Origin: VBAS01 sp964508655
GTDB lineage: Bacteria; Bacteroidota; Bacteroidia; Chitinophagales; Chitinophagaceae
Direction of reading: 5' to 3'
DNA length: 20,494 nucleotides
Assembly (NCBI GenBank): GCA_964508655.1
Contig: CAZDUO010000069.1
Coordinates: 1-20,494, forward strand
The notes under the pieces were generated by a model that worked only from the letters and a program-made list of their open reading frames with translations, had not been told where the DNA came from and did not search any database. This document shows, piece after piece, positions 8,001 through 15,101 of this stretch (positions are counted from its first letter, which is position 1; each line of letters begins with the position of its first letter). Position numbers and translations under genes: made by a program.

Positions 8001-10214
8001 TTTATAATAATTATTGTCAAGTGATGACCAGTCATCTTCAAATCCTTCGAGCCTGGTCTGGTATTGTGTTTTGTCTTCCTGTTCAAAGAAAGGCGCTGCA
8101 TATTCAAACCGGAGGGTGTTGTTTTTAAAAGAAACAGAAACGGTTTTTTTATCAGCATCGGCAGCAGTACTCAACGGAATTTTTTCTGCTGAAATATGGC
8201 GCAGGATCGCTTTAAACGGCTGTTCATAATTTTTTTCCTGGTTTTGATCGTAGCGGATCAAGCCATCTGTAGTACAAACCCAAAGAATGCCATCCGGTTC
8301 AGGGAATAATTTCTGAATGGTGAGCTCTGCTATTGAATTCAGTTTTGAATCATCCAGGCGGTATCCGCCTTCCGGTTTGGGAATAGCAAGTCTTGTCAGT
8401 TTACCCCCTCTTATCCATACCCGGCCAAGTGAATCTTCCGCCATATCAAACTCGGTGGCAAGCCCTCCGTTGGGGAATGTTCCGAACGTGCTGTCCCGTA
8501 CAAATTGTTTCCGCGTATCATCAAAGCAGTACAAGACAGAATCGGCAACAAAATAGTTTACTCCTTTGATGGAATAAACAGAGCCGAGTGCATTTTGAAA
8601 TCCGTGTTTGGCGCCAAATTTTTCTACAATTGTTTTTTGTGGATCGGGTATGCCCGGGTTATTAAAGACCAAAGTGAAATGATACACCAGCCCGTTTTGC
8701 GTGCCGCCCCAGAAGGAACCATCCTTATTTTCTGCAAAATTCCATATCTGGTCGGCTACATTTGGAATATACCCTGCAAAGTTCCAGTTGGCGGATGACG
8801 TTCCTGCTGCAGTAATGTTTTTTTTGGTAAAAACAGCTACGCCGAATTGCCCGCCTGCCAGCAGTATATCCGGGTATTTTTTTGAAATATAAAGTCCGCT
8901 GATCGTCAGATCGGCGCTGACTGACGGACGGAGGGTAATTGTTTTTTTATTCCAGATGGCAAAGAGACCGTCGCCGGGCACCAGCAACTGTTCTCCATCA
9001 GGGTACAAAGTGAAGATCTGATTTTGCGGTATGCCAGGAACCGGGTCAAAAAAAGATTTGGTCCTATTGTAGTGCAGCAGACCGTTGGTAGTGCCGATAT
9101 AAATATCGTTGTTAAATCTTTTTATGGAAAGCACCCCGGTATTGATACCAGACTGCAGGGTAAACTGTGTCAGCGGCGAGGCTGTTTCCACCCGTGAGAT
9201 TCCGTTATCAAGCGCCAGCCACAATGTCCCTTTTTTATCTTCATAGGTTCCATAAATGGATTCGTCCTGCAACCCCACATCACGGTTGATTTGTTGCAGC
9301 AGCTTACCATCGGCATCTATAATTACCAGCCCTTTGCCGGTGGTAGCTAAAACATAATTTCCGTTTTTCAGCAGCAGCCCTTTGTATAAAATCAGCCCGG
9401 ATTTAAGAATCGGGTCAGCTTCGGTAGCAAACGGCCGGAATGTTTTCCCGTCGAATAAATAAAGACCGCTGTAAAACATTCCCACGAGGTATTGCTTTCC
9501 GCTTTCACCCGGATGGTAAGGCAGCATCACCTGTACTCTTTCTTTTCCGAGGAATTCGCTGCCGGGTATCAGTAGCAGCGAATCATTTGACATTTTATAG
9601 AGCCCCAGTCCCTGCTGGTGTACATAAAAATTATCGTCGAGGTAAAAGGAAAACATAAATCTTGACTGCGGTTTCCACACTTTTACTTCCCTTTTTTCAG
9701 CGCCCTGTTTTTGTTCCCCAATTCTGAAGATGTATTCTCTCGATTGAAAGTAGATATAGTCGCCGGCAGCATAGGCCGACCAGATATCAAGGAAATTCCT
9801 GTATTCTTCCGGAATCAGTTGCAGCAGCGATCTTGCTTTTATTTGTCCAAGACTGTCTGCTTCCAGGTAGCCCAGGTCGCCGTAACCGCCCCAGTATATC
9901 TGCCCGTATTTATTTTTTGTCATGGCACGAACCACGTTGGCGGCATTGCTGGTAAAAATTATTTTTCGCCACTTTATGCCATCATATTCCAGGATATAGT
10001 TCTGGATTCCGAAATACATCATGCCCGAATTATCTTCTATGGCACACCAGGTCTGCGGAAGTGCTTTATAGGTTTTAGCGGAATAGTTGGTAATAAAAGG
10101 AAGGCCTTTTTCCGATCCGCCCTGCGACAGTGTGATGAGAGGAAACAAAAATGCAATATGCAGACTGATCAATACCAGTCTTAATAAATAAAAACAGGCT
10201 TTGCTCTTTTTCAT
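2097..10214 (-). CDS. Giant propeller / 8x GAF hybrid histidine kinase
   Basis: This 2705-residue membrane sensor kinase has an N-terminal signal sequence (about 1-31). A periplasmic beta-propeller region of the two-component-regulator type follows (about 40-680), then a Y_Y_Y domain (about 705-772) and one membrane helix near 780-800 beginning after WW779-780. A coiled coil leads into eight tandem cytoplasmic GAF domains (about 827-2215), seven of them followed by a near-identical FDETNRLL-type linker. The kinase core has the phospho-accepting H2246 (SHELRTPL), N-box N2379, DTGIGI at 2406 and GTGLGL at 2436. A receiver follows with acceptor D2557, and then a second receiver in which the acceptor is N2677 and the protein stops after strand 4. 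The usual relatives have the propeller and kinase but few or no GAF domains. The ligand is unknown. It is the first gene of a likely operon with the receiver and cyclase downstream. Confidence 0.96.
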   Translation of the reverse strand: MKKSKACFYLLRLVLISLHIAFLFPLITLSQGGSEKGLPFITNYSAKTYKALPQTWCAIEDNSGMMYFGIQNYILEYDGIKWRKIIFTSNAANVVRAMTKNKYGQIYWGGYGDLGYLEADSLGQIKARSLLQLIPEEYRNFLDIWSAYAAGDYIYFQSREYIFRIGEQKQGAEKREVKVWKPQSRFMFSFYLDDNFYVHQQGLGLYKMSNDSLLLIPGSEFLGKERVQVMLPYHPGESGKQYLVGMFYSGLYLFDGKTFRPFATEADPILKSGLILYKGLLLKNGNYVLATTGKGLVIIDADGKLLQQINRDVGLQDESIYGTYEDKKGTLWLALDNGISRVETASPLTQFTLQSGINTGVLSIKRFNNDIYIGTTNGLLHYNRTKSFFDPVPGIPQNQIFTLYPDGEQLLVPGDGLFAIWNKKTITLRPSVSADLTISGLYISKKYPDILLAGGQFGVAVFTKKNITAAGTSSANWNFAGYIPNVADQIWNFAENKDGSFWGGTQNGLVYHFTLVFNNPGIPDPQKTIVEKFGAKHGFQNALGSVYSIKGVNYFVADSVLYCFDDTRKQFVRDSTFGTFPNGGLATEFDMAEDSLGRVWIRGGKLTRLAIPKPEGGYRLDDSKLNSIAELTIQKLFPEPDGILWVCTTDGLIRYDQNQEKNYEQPFKAILRHISAEKIPLSTAADADKKTVSVSFKNNTLRFEYAAPFFEQEDKTQYQTRLEGFEDDWSSLDNNYYKEYTNLSPGQYTFHVRAVNIYRKQSEEAFYTFTILPPWYRTWWAYLLYALTAAIIIYLLIRWRTRQLHEKHRELEKLVEQRTHELSHRVEELAVINSVQEGLVRQLDIDEIYELVGEKIRQIFNAQVIDIVTYDRKNNLLEDRYSYEKGDRTLVGKWEPFGFRKHVIDTGQYLLINENLAQKSVEFNSRVIHGEQPKSAIWMPLITGNEVTGMISLQDLDKEHAFTDSHISLLTTLANSMSVALESAKRFDETNRLLKETEQRTAELAVINSVQEGLARELNMQGIYDLVGNKIQDVFNAQAVIIATLDQETKTETFNYLIEKGERFHLKPRPYDKLRQHLIDTKEKILINENFEEVGPRFGMKILPGTEHPKSLLFVPLISGDKVRSYVSLQNVDKENAFSDADVRLLETLANSMSVALENARLFDETNRLLKETEQRTAELAVINSVQDGLAKELDMEGVYNLVGDRIQELFNAQVVIIATFDFANMTECFNYFFENNEKVKADPRPVNKLRQLLIDKKHSIYIPTKEQAIREYGVTPIAGTAMTESLLFVPLLSGNNIKGYVSLQNLHTQNAFSESDIRLLETLANSMSVALENARLFDETSRLLKETEQRTAELAVINSVQEGLAKELNMQAIYDLVGEKIREIFNAQVIDIVTYDETSSQIEDRYTYEKGDRTLLGPRPLKGFRKHVIETARPLVINKNVEQERAKYDQAVMIGQGAKSLVMVPMIAGGKVTGVISLQNLDMEDAFPDSDVRLLSTLVNSMSVALENARLFDETNRLLKETEQRTAELAVINSVQEGLAKELDMHAIYELVGERILKVFNAPNIVIRTFDHETGTENWRYAIEKGERQFIKPKPFVWHSKQLIQTQKPIQINENYLETSKKYGGTGQFVGQPTKSGIFVPMVVGGKVRGSVSLQNVDKENAFTDSDLRLLTTMTNSMSVALENARLFDETNRLLKETEQRTAELAVINSVQEGLAKELDMQGIYNLVGERLCTLFPDTQTLVIRTFDYDKGLEHFQYAIEKGVKLEIDPRPFMWANKILIETKKPLDIRENYVETAHRHGGSGVTKGQPPKSAVFVPMMVGDVVKGSVSLQNVDKEFAFNDSDLRLLTTITNSMSVALENARLFDETNRLLKETEQRTAELAVINSVQEGLVREMNMQAIYDLVGNRICELFDTQTVLIRTFDNRTETEHWQYVIEKGQRLYSNPRPLIWANKLLIQTKQPLLINNNYLETARKYGGTGVSKGLPPKSALFVPMIVGDVVRGSVSLQNVEKENAFTESDLRLLTTLTNSMSVALENARLFDETNRLLGEAKQRANELSTVNHISQGLASQLNMDELIKLVGEQLRQLFKANIVYLAILDPKTKIIHFPYQYGDNMAPLHLGEGLTSKIILQGEPLLINKDLQELRTQMGIQPIGIPAASYLGVPIPVGDEVIGVLSVQSTEHENRFNDDDLRLLSTIAASVGVALRKAKLFEEVQVAKTEAESARKAAEKANDAKSAFLSTVSHELRTPLTSVLGFAKIIKKRLDEKIFPVTDTSDPKTEKTIQQISENLKVVVSEGERLTHLINDVLDLAKIEAGKMEWNMETVSMPEIAERAIAATTALFENKNLVLEKNIESKAPDITGDRDKLIQVMVNLISNSVKFTPKGKVTCRVFQKDDEIIASITDTGIGIAPDDHAAVFEQFRQVGDTLTDKPKGTGLGLPICKEIIEHHGGRIWLDSELGKGSTFSIALPVKKTIAPKPLHLDDLVKRLKEQVVQSQLSINGKIARVLVVDDDDSIRSLLQQELGDAGYLIEEATNGKEALAKVRANRPDLVILDIMMPEMNGFDVAAVLKNDPQTMDIPIIVLSIVQDKARGFRIGVDRYLTKPIDTGILFNEIGSLLEQGKSKKKVMIVDEDSATVNTLTDVLKTKGYAVTESNGKELVEKAVANQPDIIIINSLLSGKQDIVQTLRFEKGLENVLFLVYQ
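3570..7736 (-). repeat. Tandem GAF-domain array, 525-531 bp period
   Basis: This is an in-frame tandem repeat inside the giant kinase gene. The linker string TTTCATCAAA (plus strand; one G-for-A change in the last copy) starts at 4082, 4610, 5141, 5669, 6194, 6719 and 7247. Spacings are 528, 531, 528, 525, 525 and 528 bp, or 175-177 residues. Conservation is highest in the linker and the N-terminal helix of each GAF (EQRTAELAVINSVQEGL). The ligand-pocket regions diverge into classes. GAF1 and GAF4 share VIDIVTYD and EDRY-YEKGDRTL. GAF2 and GAF3 are alike. GAF5, 6 and 7 share a YGGTG- or HGGSG-type loop. GAF8 is divergent and has lost the common linker. Confidence 0.93.
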
Positions 10215-10438
10215 ACAGCAGTTCGAATAAAGGCTTTCATAGTCTTTCTGCCCGGAAAAAATGGCTGTTTTCAGTTGTGCGGAATGGAGAATTTCAATCG
10301 GAAGGAATCAGTCTTTAAATTTAGATAATTTATCCCGAAATAAATAAAGTAAATTGATTGGAAAGAAAAAAAATGACTCCCGGCTATTTTGTTCAGTTGT
10401 TGCCGCTGTGCCATTGTGAAAATAAATGGATGATGATA
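10215..10438. other. Intergenic region upstream of giant kinase
   Basis: These 224 bp separate the LytTR regulator stop from the giant kinase ATG and must hold the kinase promoter if it is transcribed independently. The best minus-strand match to the Bacteroidota -7 element is TAAATTTA near 10317-10324 (7 of 8 positions of TAnnTTTG), but no TTG sits at the expected distance upstream. No strong terminator hairpin is visible after the regulator gene, so read-through is possible. No small gene was recognised. Confidence 0.4.
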
Positions 10439-11179
10439 TTACAATCCCAATACGGCTTTCAGTCGCGGATAACCTGTGCGGCTCACCGGCACTTTGGCGC
10501 CGGAACGGAGAATGGCGACATGGCTGTCTTTTTCATACGGGTCAATCCGGGTGATTTGCTGAATATTGACAATAAAAGAACGGTGCGAACGGACAAATTG
10601 TGAAGCATCCAGCGCCTGCTCAAAATGACTCATGGTTTTGTTTTTTAAAAAATAACCGTCTTTGGTAAATACTTTTACAAAGTCATCGGCCGCTTCAAGG
10701 TAATGCACTTCCTGGATGGGAATAATCTTAATCTTGCTTCCGTCTTTGATGACGATGCGCTGGCTCTGCGGCGGCACCAGCGAAGTTTCTTCCAGCAATT
10801 CTCTTGTGTTTTTACCGGCTGGTAAATTTTTCTGTTCTTTCCATTTCTGAATGGCCCGGTCAAATCGTTCCTGGTTGAACGGCTTCAGCAAATAATCAAT
10901 GGCATGTGCTTCGAAAGCCTTGATGGCGTATTCATCAAAGGCAGTGGTGAAAATCACGGCCGGGGGGTTTTCAATCAGCTCCAGCATTTCAAACCCGTTA
11001 ATCTTTGGCATTTGAATGTCGAGAAAAATCAGGTCAGGTTTGTATTGCTGAATGGCTTTAAGCCCTTCAAACCCGTTGCCGCACACCTGTGCCACCACCA
11101 GGTCAGGGTGATGCTGCAGGTATTCTGTCACAATACTCCTGGCCAGCGGCTCGTCGTCTATAATGATTACTTTATGCAT
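10439..11179 (-). CDS. LytTR-family response regulator
   Basis: This 246-residue protein has an N-terminal receiver (about 1-120) and a C-terminal LytTR DNA-binding domain (about 140-243). In the receiver the acidic pair is D8/D9, the phospho-acceptor is D54 (FLDIQMPKING), the switch residue is T79 and the lysine is K99 in YLLKPF. The LytTR part carries the usual VHYLEAADDFVKV and FVRSHRSFIVN segments. When phosphorylated it should bind promoter DNA as a dimer and control transcription. It starts 40 bp after the stop of the LytS-like kinase gene, the classic arrangement of a cognate pair. Its target genes are not evident, though its own operon is a reasonable candidate. Confidence 0.96.
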   Translation of the reverse strand: MHKVIIIDDEPLARSIVTEYLQHHPDLVVAQVCGNGFEGLKAIQQYKPDLIFLDIQMPKINGFEMLELIENPPAVIFTTAFDEYAIKAFEAHAIDYLLKPFNQERFDRAIQKWKEQKNLPAGKNTRELLEETSLVPPQSQRIVIKDGSKIKIIPIQEVHYLEAADDFVKVFTKDGYFLKNKTMSHFEQALDASQFVRSHRSFIVNIQQITRIDPYEKDSHVAILRSGAKVPVSRTGYPRLKAVLGL

Positions 11180-11219
11180 TGAATGAAGTTTTATTTTGAG
11201 CGGCTGTCATACGCAATCA

Positions 11220-12269
11220 TCAGCCTGCGGTTTTAGTTTGCGGAATTTTCACTGTGGTAATAAAAATATTGTCTTTCGTTTCAGTTGTCAGCAAATCATT
11301 TCTTGCATACAAAAGATACAACCTTCTCTGCACTGATTGCAAACCAAAGCCGGTACCCTGCGTACCCATGTATGTTTCCGGATCGAAAGGGTTGGTCACT
11401 TTTACCAGCAGGTTGCCGTCATCTTTTGAAGCATGCAGCCGGATGAAGATTTCTCCGGTAGTATCATAGAGTCCGAACTTGATGGCATTTTCCATGATGG
11501 GCTGCAACAGAAGCACCGGTAGTTTTGATTCTTCGGTTTCTTTTTCGCATTCAATAATAGCGGAAAGCCTGTTGCCGAACCTTACTTTTTCAATACTGAG
11601 GTAAAGCCCGAGGTGCTTCAGCTCTTCTTTCAGCGAAACTAACTGATGCTCTTCTTTACGGATGGTGCCCCGCAGAAAATCGGAAAGCTGCTGCACCATT
11701 TTTCTTGCTTCATCAGGTTTGGCACCAATAAGGGCATTGATGCTGTTGAGGCTGTTAAACAAAAAGTGCGGCTGCAATTGCTGGCGCAGTTTGAACAGCT
11801 CGGCCTCCCGGGCCAGCTTTTCTGCATCCTGTTTTATTTTTTCCTGCTCCTGCTGCTCCTGCCAGTTGAACCAGATGACGCTGATGAGTGTGATGACACC
11901 CAGCAGCAGGAAATCAAGACTGGCCCTGATGATGAGGGACTGGTCAAAAAAATGTTTATATTCTTCGTTGTGATGAAACAATGCATTTAAAATAATACGT
12001 GTAAAAACAAGTACCAGCACGGTGAACACGATACACTTAAACAGGAGCTGAAAAGATTTCTCCCACTGCGGCAGGTAAAACCGCATCGAATTAATCATGA
12101 GCAGGCAGGCGCCGAAAAGCAGCAGGTCGTTCACCAGGCTGTCGGCAATTGCTTTTTCCCAGCTGAGGCCGAACCAGCGCAGCAGGAAGATTTGATCAGC
12201 GATTACAATCAGCCAGCTGATGATAAAAATATTGCGGAACCGCGGTACCGAAAGTGGAGAGGCTGCCAT
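11220..12269 (-). CDS. LytS-type membrane sensor histidine kinase
   Basis: This roughly 349-residue protein has four predicted membrane helices in its first 140 residues, a short Gln/Glu-rich coiled coil and a His_kinase (LytS/YehU-type) core. From the ATG at 12269 the phospho-accepting histidine is H168 in QPHFLFNSLNSI. The N-box is MENAIKFGL (N261), and the glycine-rich ATP site is GTGFGL near 305. An in-frame GTG at 12275 would add two residues and overlap the preceding TGA as GTGA. I prefer the ATG because it is only 2 bp past that stop, but either start gives tight translational coupling. It probably phosphorylates the LytTR regulator encoded immediately downstream. The extracytoplasmic loops are very short, so the signal is likely sensed in the membrane or through the LiaF-like partner, which is inference. 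Confidence 0.94.
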   Translation of the reverse strand: MAASPLSVPRFRNIFIISWLIVIADQIFLLRWFGLSWEKAIADSLVNDLLLFGACLLMINSMRFYLPQWEKSFQLLFKCIVFTVLVLVFTRIILNALFHHNEEYKHFFDQSLIIRASLDFLLLGVITLISVIWFNWQEQQEQEKIKQDAEKLAREAELFKLRQQLQPHFLFNSLNSINALIGAKPDEARKMVQQLSDFLRGTIRKEEHQLVSLKEELKHLGLYLSIEKVRFGNRLSAIIECEKETEESKLPVLLLQPIMENAIKFGLYDTTGEIFIRLHASKDDGNLLVKVTNPFDPETYMGTQGTGFGLQSVQRRLYLLYARNDLLTTETKDNIFITTVKIPQTKTAG

Positions 12270-12271
12270 GG

Positions 12272-12631
12272 TCACACCAGTTGAAGCAGTTCATGTGAAT
12301 CGGTATGAATAATGCCGGCGGCTTTGCTGTTCACAAAATCAATATAACGGTCCGCATCGTCCCGTTCTTCGATGCGGCTATACAGTTCGGCGCCGTCAAT
12401 AAAATCGCCCAGCTTATACACCTCGCTTACGTTTATAAACTTCCACTGTACCAGTTGTTGTTTGGCATTATAAAAAGTTTCTTCTTCGCTTAATCCTTTT
12501 TGCTGCATTTTGTAAAATGCTTCTTCTTTGCCGGCCGCTTTCACCAGCCGGAGCTGTTCATCAAACTGCGGGGTGTGATGACCATCGCCGCAGATAATAC
12601 GGAATACCAGTTTTGCAAGATACCAGTTCAT
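12272..12631 (-). CDS. DUF4288-like small protein
   Basis: This 119-residue soluble protein starts MNWYLAKLVFRI and carries GDGHHTPQFDEQLRL and a later GAELYSRIEE segment. These match my recollection of the DUF4288 family, whose function is unknown. An upstream in-frame ATG at 12673 would add 14 residues and overlap the LiaF-like gene by 20 bp. The start at 12631 leaves a 22 bp spacer and places the family's conserved WY pair at the N-terminus, so I chose it. The stop overlaps the GTG/ATG start region of the histidine kinase, which shows it is translated as part of the sensor operon. No catalytic motif is evident. Confidence 0.8.
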   Translation of the reverse strand: MNWYLAKLVFRIICGDGHHTPQFDEQLRLVKAAGKEEAFYKMQQKGLSEEETFYNAKQQLVQWKFINVSEVYKLGDFIDGAELYSRIEERDDADRYIDFVNSKAAGIIHTDSHELLQLV

Positions 12632-12653
12632 AACAGTTGATTGAAAAGTGAGG

Positions 12654-13436
12654 TTAATAGCTTTTGATATCAATACCGCCGAAAAGAATGGTTCCTTTCA
12701 GCACCAGTGTTTTTTCGGGTTTTTCCTGCATCATTGTCATTTTTCTTTTATCGTCAATGCCACCCAATATGGTAACGGCTTCTGACTTCAACTCCCAGTG
12801 GGAAGGAAGAATAAGTTTGGTGCCGCCGAAAATATTGGTCACTTCGATAACGGCAGTGCCGGAGAAATCGGCCTGCGTAAGGTCCAGCTCGGTACCGCCG
12901 AAAATGTTGACCAGATCACCACCCTTGAAATTTTTTGAGAGAATATTTTTTTTCGAGCCGCCGAAAATATTGGTGCTGTCAATAAAATCTTCGCTGCTGA
13001 TTTCCGCCTCAGCGCCTGCCGGCGTTGATACCGAATCTTTTTTTTCATCAACGTCATCCCATTTCCACCGGCGTTTGGGTTTGAAGATGATAAACAATCC
13101 CACAATGATAAGTGCCATGGGCCACATATAACGGCGGAAGGTGAAATCAGGATAAATATCATTGACCAGGAAAACACCGCCGATAAGAACCAGTATCAGC
13201 CAGGTGACGTGACGAAACTGGTGCCGGATGCCGATAAAAACCCCCAGGGCAATTAACAACACCTGCCAGCTGAAAAGCCAGTCGGGGAAATCAGTCAGCG
13301 TCGCTTTCATTAAGGCGGCTACCCCGATAATTAGAATAAAAATACCGGTCCATACCCTGCCTTTACCGTCATGACGATGCATCCTGTTTTCCCAGCGCCG
13401 TCTTCTTGCTTCCCATCTTTCATCGAACCTTGTCAT
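12654..13436 (-). CDS. LiaF-like membrane protein
   Basis: This 260-residue protein has an Arg-rich N-terminus, four short membrane helices (about residues 30-130) and a cytoplasmic or surface C-terminal domain. That domain has a repeated NIFGG turn (three copies), then ILGGI and LFGGI, which suggests a small beta-helix-like fold as in the LiaF C-terminal domain. In Firmicutes LiaF restrains the envelope-stress kinase LiaS. Here the protein heads an operon with a LytS-type kinase and LytTR regulator, so an analogous modulator role is plausible but inferred. I chose ATG 13436 over an upstream in-frame ATG at 13484, because a good promoter overlaps 13454-13484 and would lie inside the longer frame. 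Confidence 0.85.
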   Translation of the reverse strand: MTRFDERWEARRRRWENRMHRHDGKGRVWTGIFILIIGVAALMKATLTDFPDWLFSWQVLLIALGVFIGIRHQFRHVTWLILVLIGGVFLVNDIYPDFTFRRYMWPMALIIVGLFIIFKPKRRWKWDDVDEKKDSVSTPAGAEAEISSEDFIDSTNIFGGSKKNILSKNFKGGDLVNIFGGTELDLTQADFSGTAVIEVTNIFGGTKLILPSHWELKSEAVTILGGIDDKRKMTMMQEKPEKTLVLKGTILFGGIDIKSY

Positions 13437-13453
13437 AGCTGTAAATTTTATTC

Positions 13454-13484
13454 CAAAGCTATGAGGTGAATGGTGAATGGACAA
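13454..13484 (-). promoter_or_regulatory. Bacteroidota-type promoter of the LiaF-like operon
   Basis: On the minus strand TTG (13484-13482) is followed by 20 bp and then TAGCTTTG (13461-13454). This matches the primary sigma-factor consensus of Bacteroidota (-33 TTG, -7 TAnnTTTG) at every fixed position. Transcription would start near 13448, leaving a leader of about a dozen bases before ATG 13436. This supports the shorter start of the LiaF-like gene. Confidence 0.6.
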
Positions 13485-13710
13485 TAGTGTATGGGCTATG
13501 AGGGGGGAGAAGTCGGTAAGCGGCGGTTACTGACCGGTGAAAATGCCACCTTCAGAAATTAATACTTCATGATTTTAATCCGCATGGACAGGACAATTCA
13601 TGGGTATTGGGTATGGCAGCCAGTATGGTTCATGGTCTTTGGGTTTCGGAAAACCAACAATCAAAGCCCGTTGCCTAAACCGGCAGCCAGGACCAACACC
13701 TCAGTCAAAT
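13485..13710. other. Intergenic region between two operons
   Basis: The non-coding stretch between the aldehyde dehydrogenase stop and the LiaF-like promoter holds no recognisable gene. It contains an imperfect inverted repeat, GTCGGTAA / TTACTGAC at 13512-13519 and 13527-13534 (7 of 8 pairs, 7-base loop). The repeat is not followed by a T-run on the minus strand, so it is at best a weak terminator or a regulatory site. Base composition is unremarkable. Confidence 0.4.
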
Positions 13711-15078
13711 TCACTTTGACCTCAGGTGCCATGCTTTTGGTTTGGTAAAAGCCCGCAGGCCCTGGTGCGATAGGGTGATGCCAAAGCCGGAATGTTTTCT
13801 TCCGCTCCACGGCACAGCGGCGCTTACCCGGTCGCAGCAGTTCCAGTAACCGGTGCCGGCATTTATTTGATGTAAAATTTTTTCGGCTCTTTCTTTTGAA
13901 GCAGAATAAACTGAAGCAGTGAGACCGTATTCAGTGTCTTTCATCAGTTTCATTGCTTCTTTATCGTCTTTCACTTTCATAATGCCGATGATGGGGCCAA
14001 AGCTCTCATCACGCATCAGCAGCATGTCATGTGTTACATTGGTGAAAACAGTGGGTTCAAAAAAATATCCTTTCCTTTCGATGCGCTTGCCGCCGGTTAA
14101 AAGCTCAGCGCCTTTTTGAAGTGCATCAATTACCTGCTGCTGTAAAATATCCAGTTGTGCTTTTCTTGCCAGCGGCCCGATGTAAACACCCTCTTCTGCA
14201 GGCATACCTGTTTTCCACGATTTTACTTCCCGCAAAAAAACATGGAGGTATTCATCATAAATTTTTTCATGCACATAAATTCTTTCCACGGCGCAGCAGC
14301 TTTGACCGTTGTTGTAAAAAGCTCCGTCGGCTGTAGCAGCCGCAACAGTGTTGATATCTTTCACATCATCGCAAACATACAGCGGGTCTTTGCCGCCCAT
14401 TTCCAGCTGGCAGGGAACCATTTTCGGTGCAACAGTTTCATAAATATGTTTACCTGTCTTATATGAGCCGGTGAAAAAGTAACCGTCAAAATCAAGTTGC
14501 AACAGCAGCTCACCAGTTTCTTTACCGCCGATGGCGATATGGAAAATATTTTCCGGCACACCGGATTCTTTCAGGAGGCGTTCCATTTCCAAACCGGTAA
14601 GCGTGGAATATTCCGAAGGTTTATACATCACCGCATTTCCGGCCAGCAGGGCGGGCACAAACACATTCACACCCACCAGCCAGGGATAGTTCCAGGCAGA
14701 AATATTGCAGACTAGGCCCAGCGGCTCGTACGAAATTTTTTCCTGCAGGCCTTCGGCGCTTGTCATCAGCTCGTCGCTTAAAAATTTTTCTGCATTTTCC
14801 AGCATCCATTTGATACGGCTTCTTGCACCATTGATTTCGTTGCGTGATTGCTGCAGCGGTTTACCTACTTCTGAAGTGAGGATGGAGGAAAGAGCTTCTT
14901 TTTCTGTTTCCAGCAAGGCATAAAAATTTTTCAGAACGGAAGTTCTTTCAGTAAGAAGTTGGGCTGCCCATGAAGGCTGAGCGGTTTTTAAAGCAGTAAA
15001 TTTTTTATCAAGTAAAGAGGGATTGTCTTCCTGAACGCTGGCAATGATTTCTTCAGAGGCTGGATTGATGATGTTCAT
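13711..15078 (-). CDS. NAD(P)-dependent aldehyde dehydrogenase
   Basis: This 455-residue enzyme is of usual ALDH length and oxidises an aldehyde to a carboxylate. The oxyanion-hole asparagine is N129 in AWNYP, a cofactor lysine is K153 in YKPSE, and the Rossmann glycine motif is FTGSYKTGK near 202. The general base is E226 in LEMGGKDP and the catalytic cysteine is C261 in NNGQSC, followed by a second Cys. The family includes succinate-semialdehyde dehydrogenases and PuuC-like enzymes, and sequence alone does not fix the substrate. Next to the ligase, alcohol dehydrogenase and gamma-glutamyl hydrolase, the likely substrate is gamma-glutamyl-aminoacetaldehyde, giving gamma-glutamylglycine. It starts 23 bp after the hydrolase gene and is the last gene of the cluster. 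Confidence 0.93.
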   Translation of the reverse strand: MNIINPASEEIIASVQEDNPSLLDKKFTALKTAQPSWAAQLLTERTSVLKNFYALLETEKEALSSILTSEVGKPLQQSRNEINGARSRIKWMLENAEKFLSDELMTSAEGLQEKISYEPLGLVCNISAWNYPWLVGVNVFVPALLAGNAVMYKPSEYSTLTGLEMERLLKESGVPENIFHIAIGGKETGELLLQLDFDGYFFTGSYKTGKHIYETVAPKMVPCQLEMGGKDPLYVCDDVKDINTVAAATADGAFYNNGQSCCAVERIYVHEKIYDEYLHVFLREVKSWKTGMPAEEGVYIGPLARKAQLDILQQQVIDALQKGAELLTGGKRIERKGYFFEPTVFTNVTHDMLLMRDESFGPIIGIMKVKDDKEAMKLMKDTEYGLTASVYSASKERAEKILHQINAGTGYWNCCDRVSAAVPWSGRKHSGFGITLSHQGLRAFTKPKAWHLRSK

Positions 15079-15101
15079 ATTTCAAATTAATATTTCTGGA
15101 A

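Noticed and set aside
12632..12673. Longer start (ATG 12673) for the DUF4288-like gene
   Set aside because: It overlaps the upstream gene by 20 bp and adds residues unlike the family's conserved N-terminus. ATG 12631 gives normal spacing.
13704..13720. Hairpin GTCAAA-TTCAC-TTTGAC at the aldehyde dehydrogenase stop as a terminator
   Set aside because: The stem is only 6 bp, A/T-rich, overlaps the coding end and has no following T-run.
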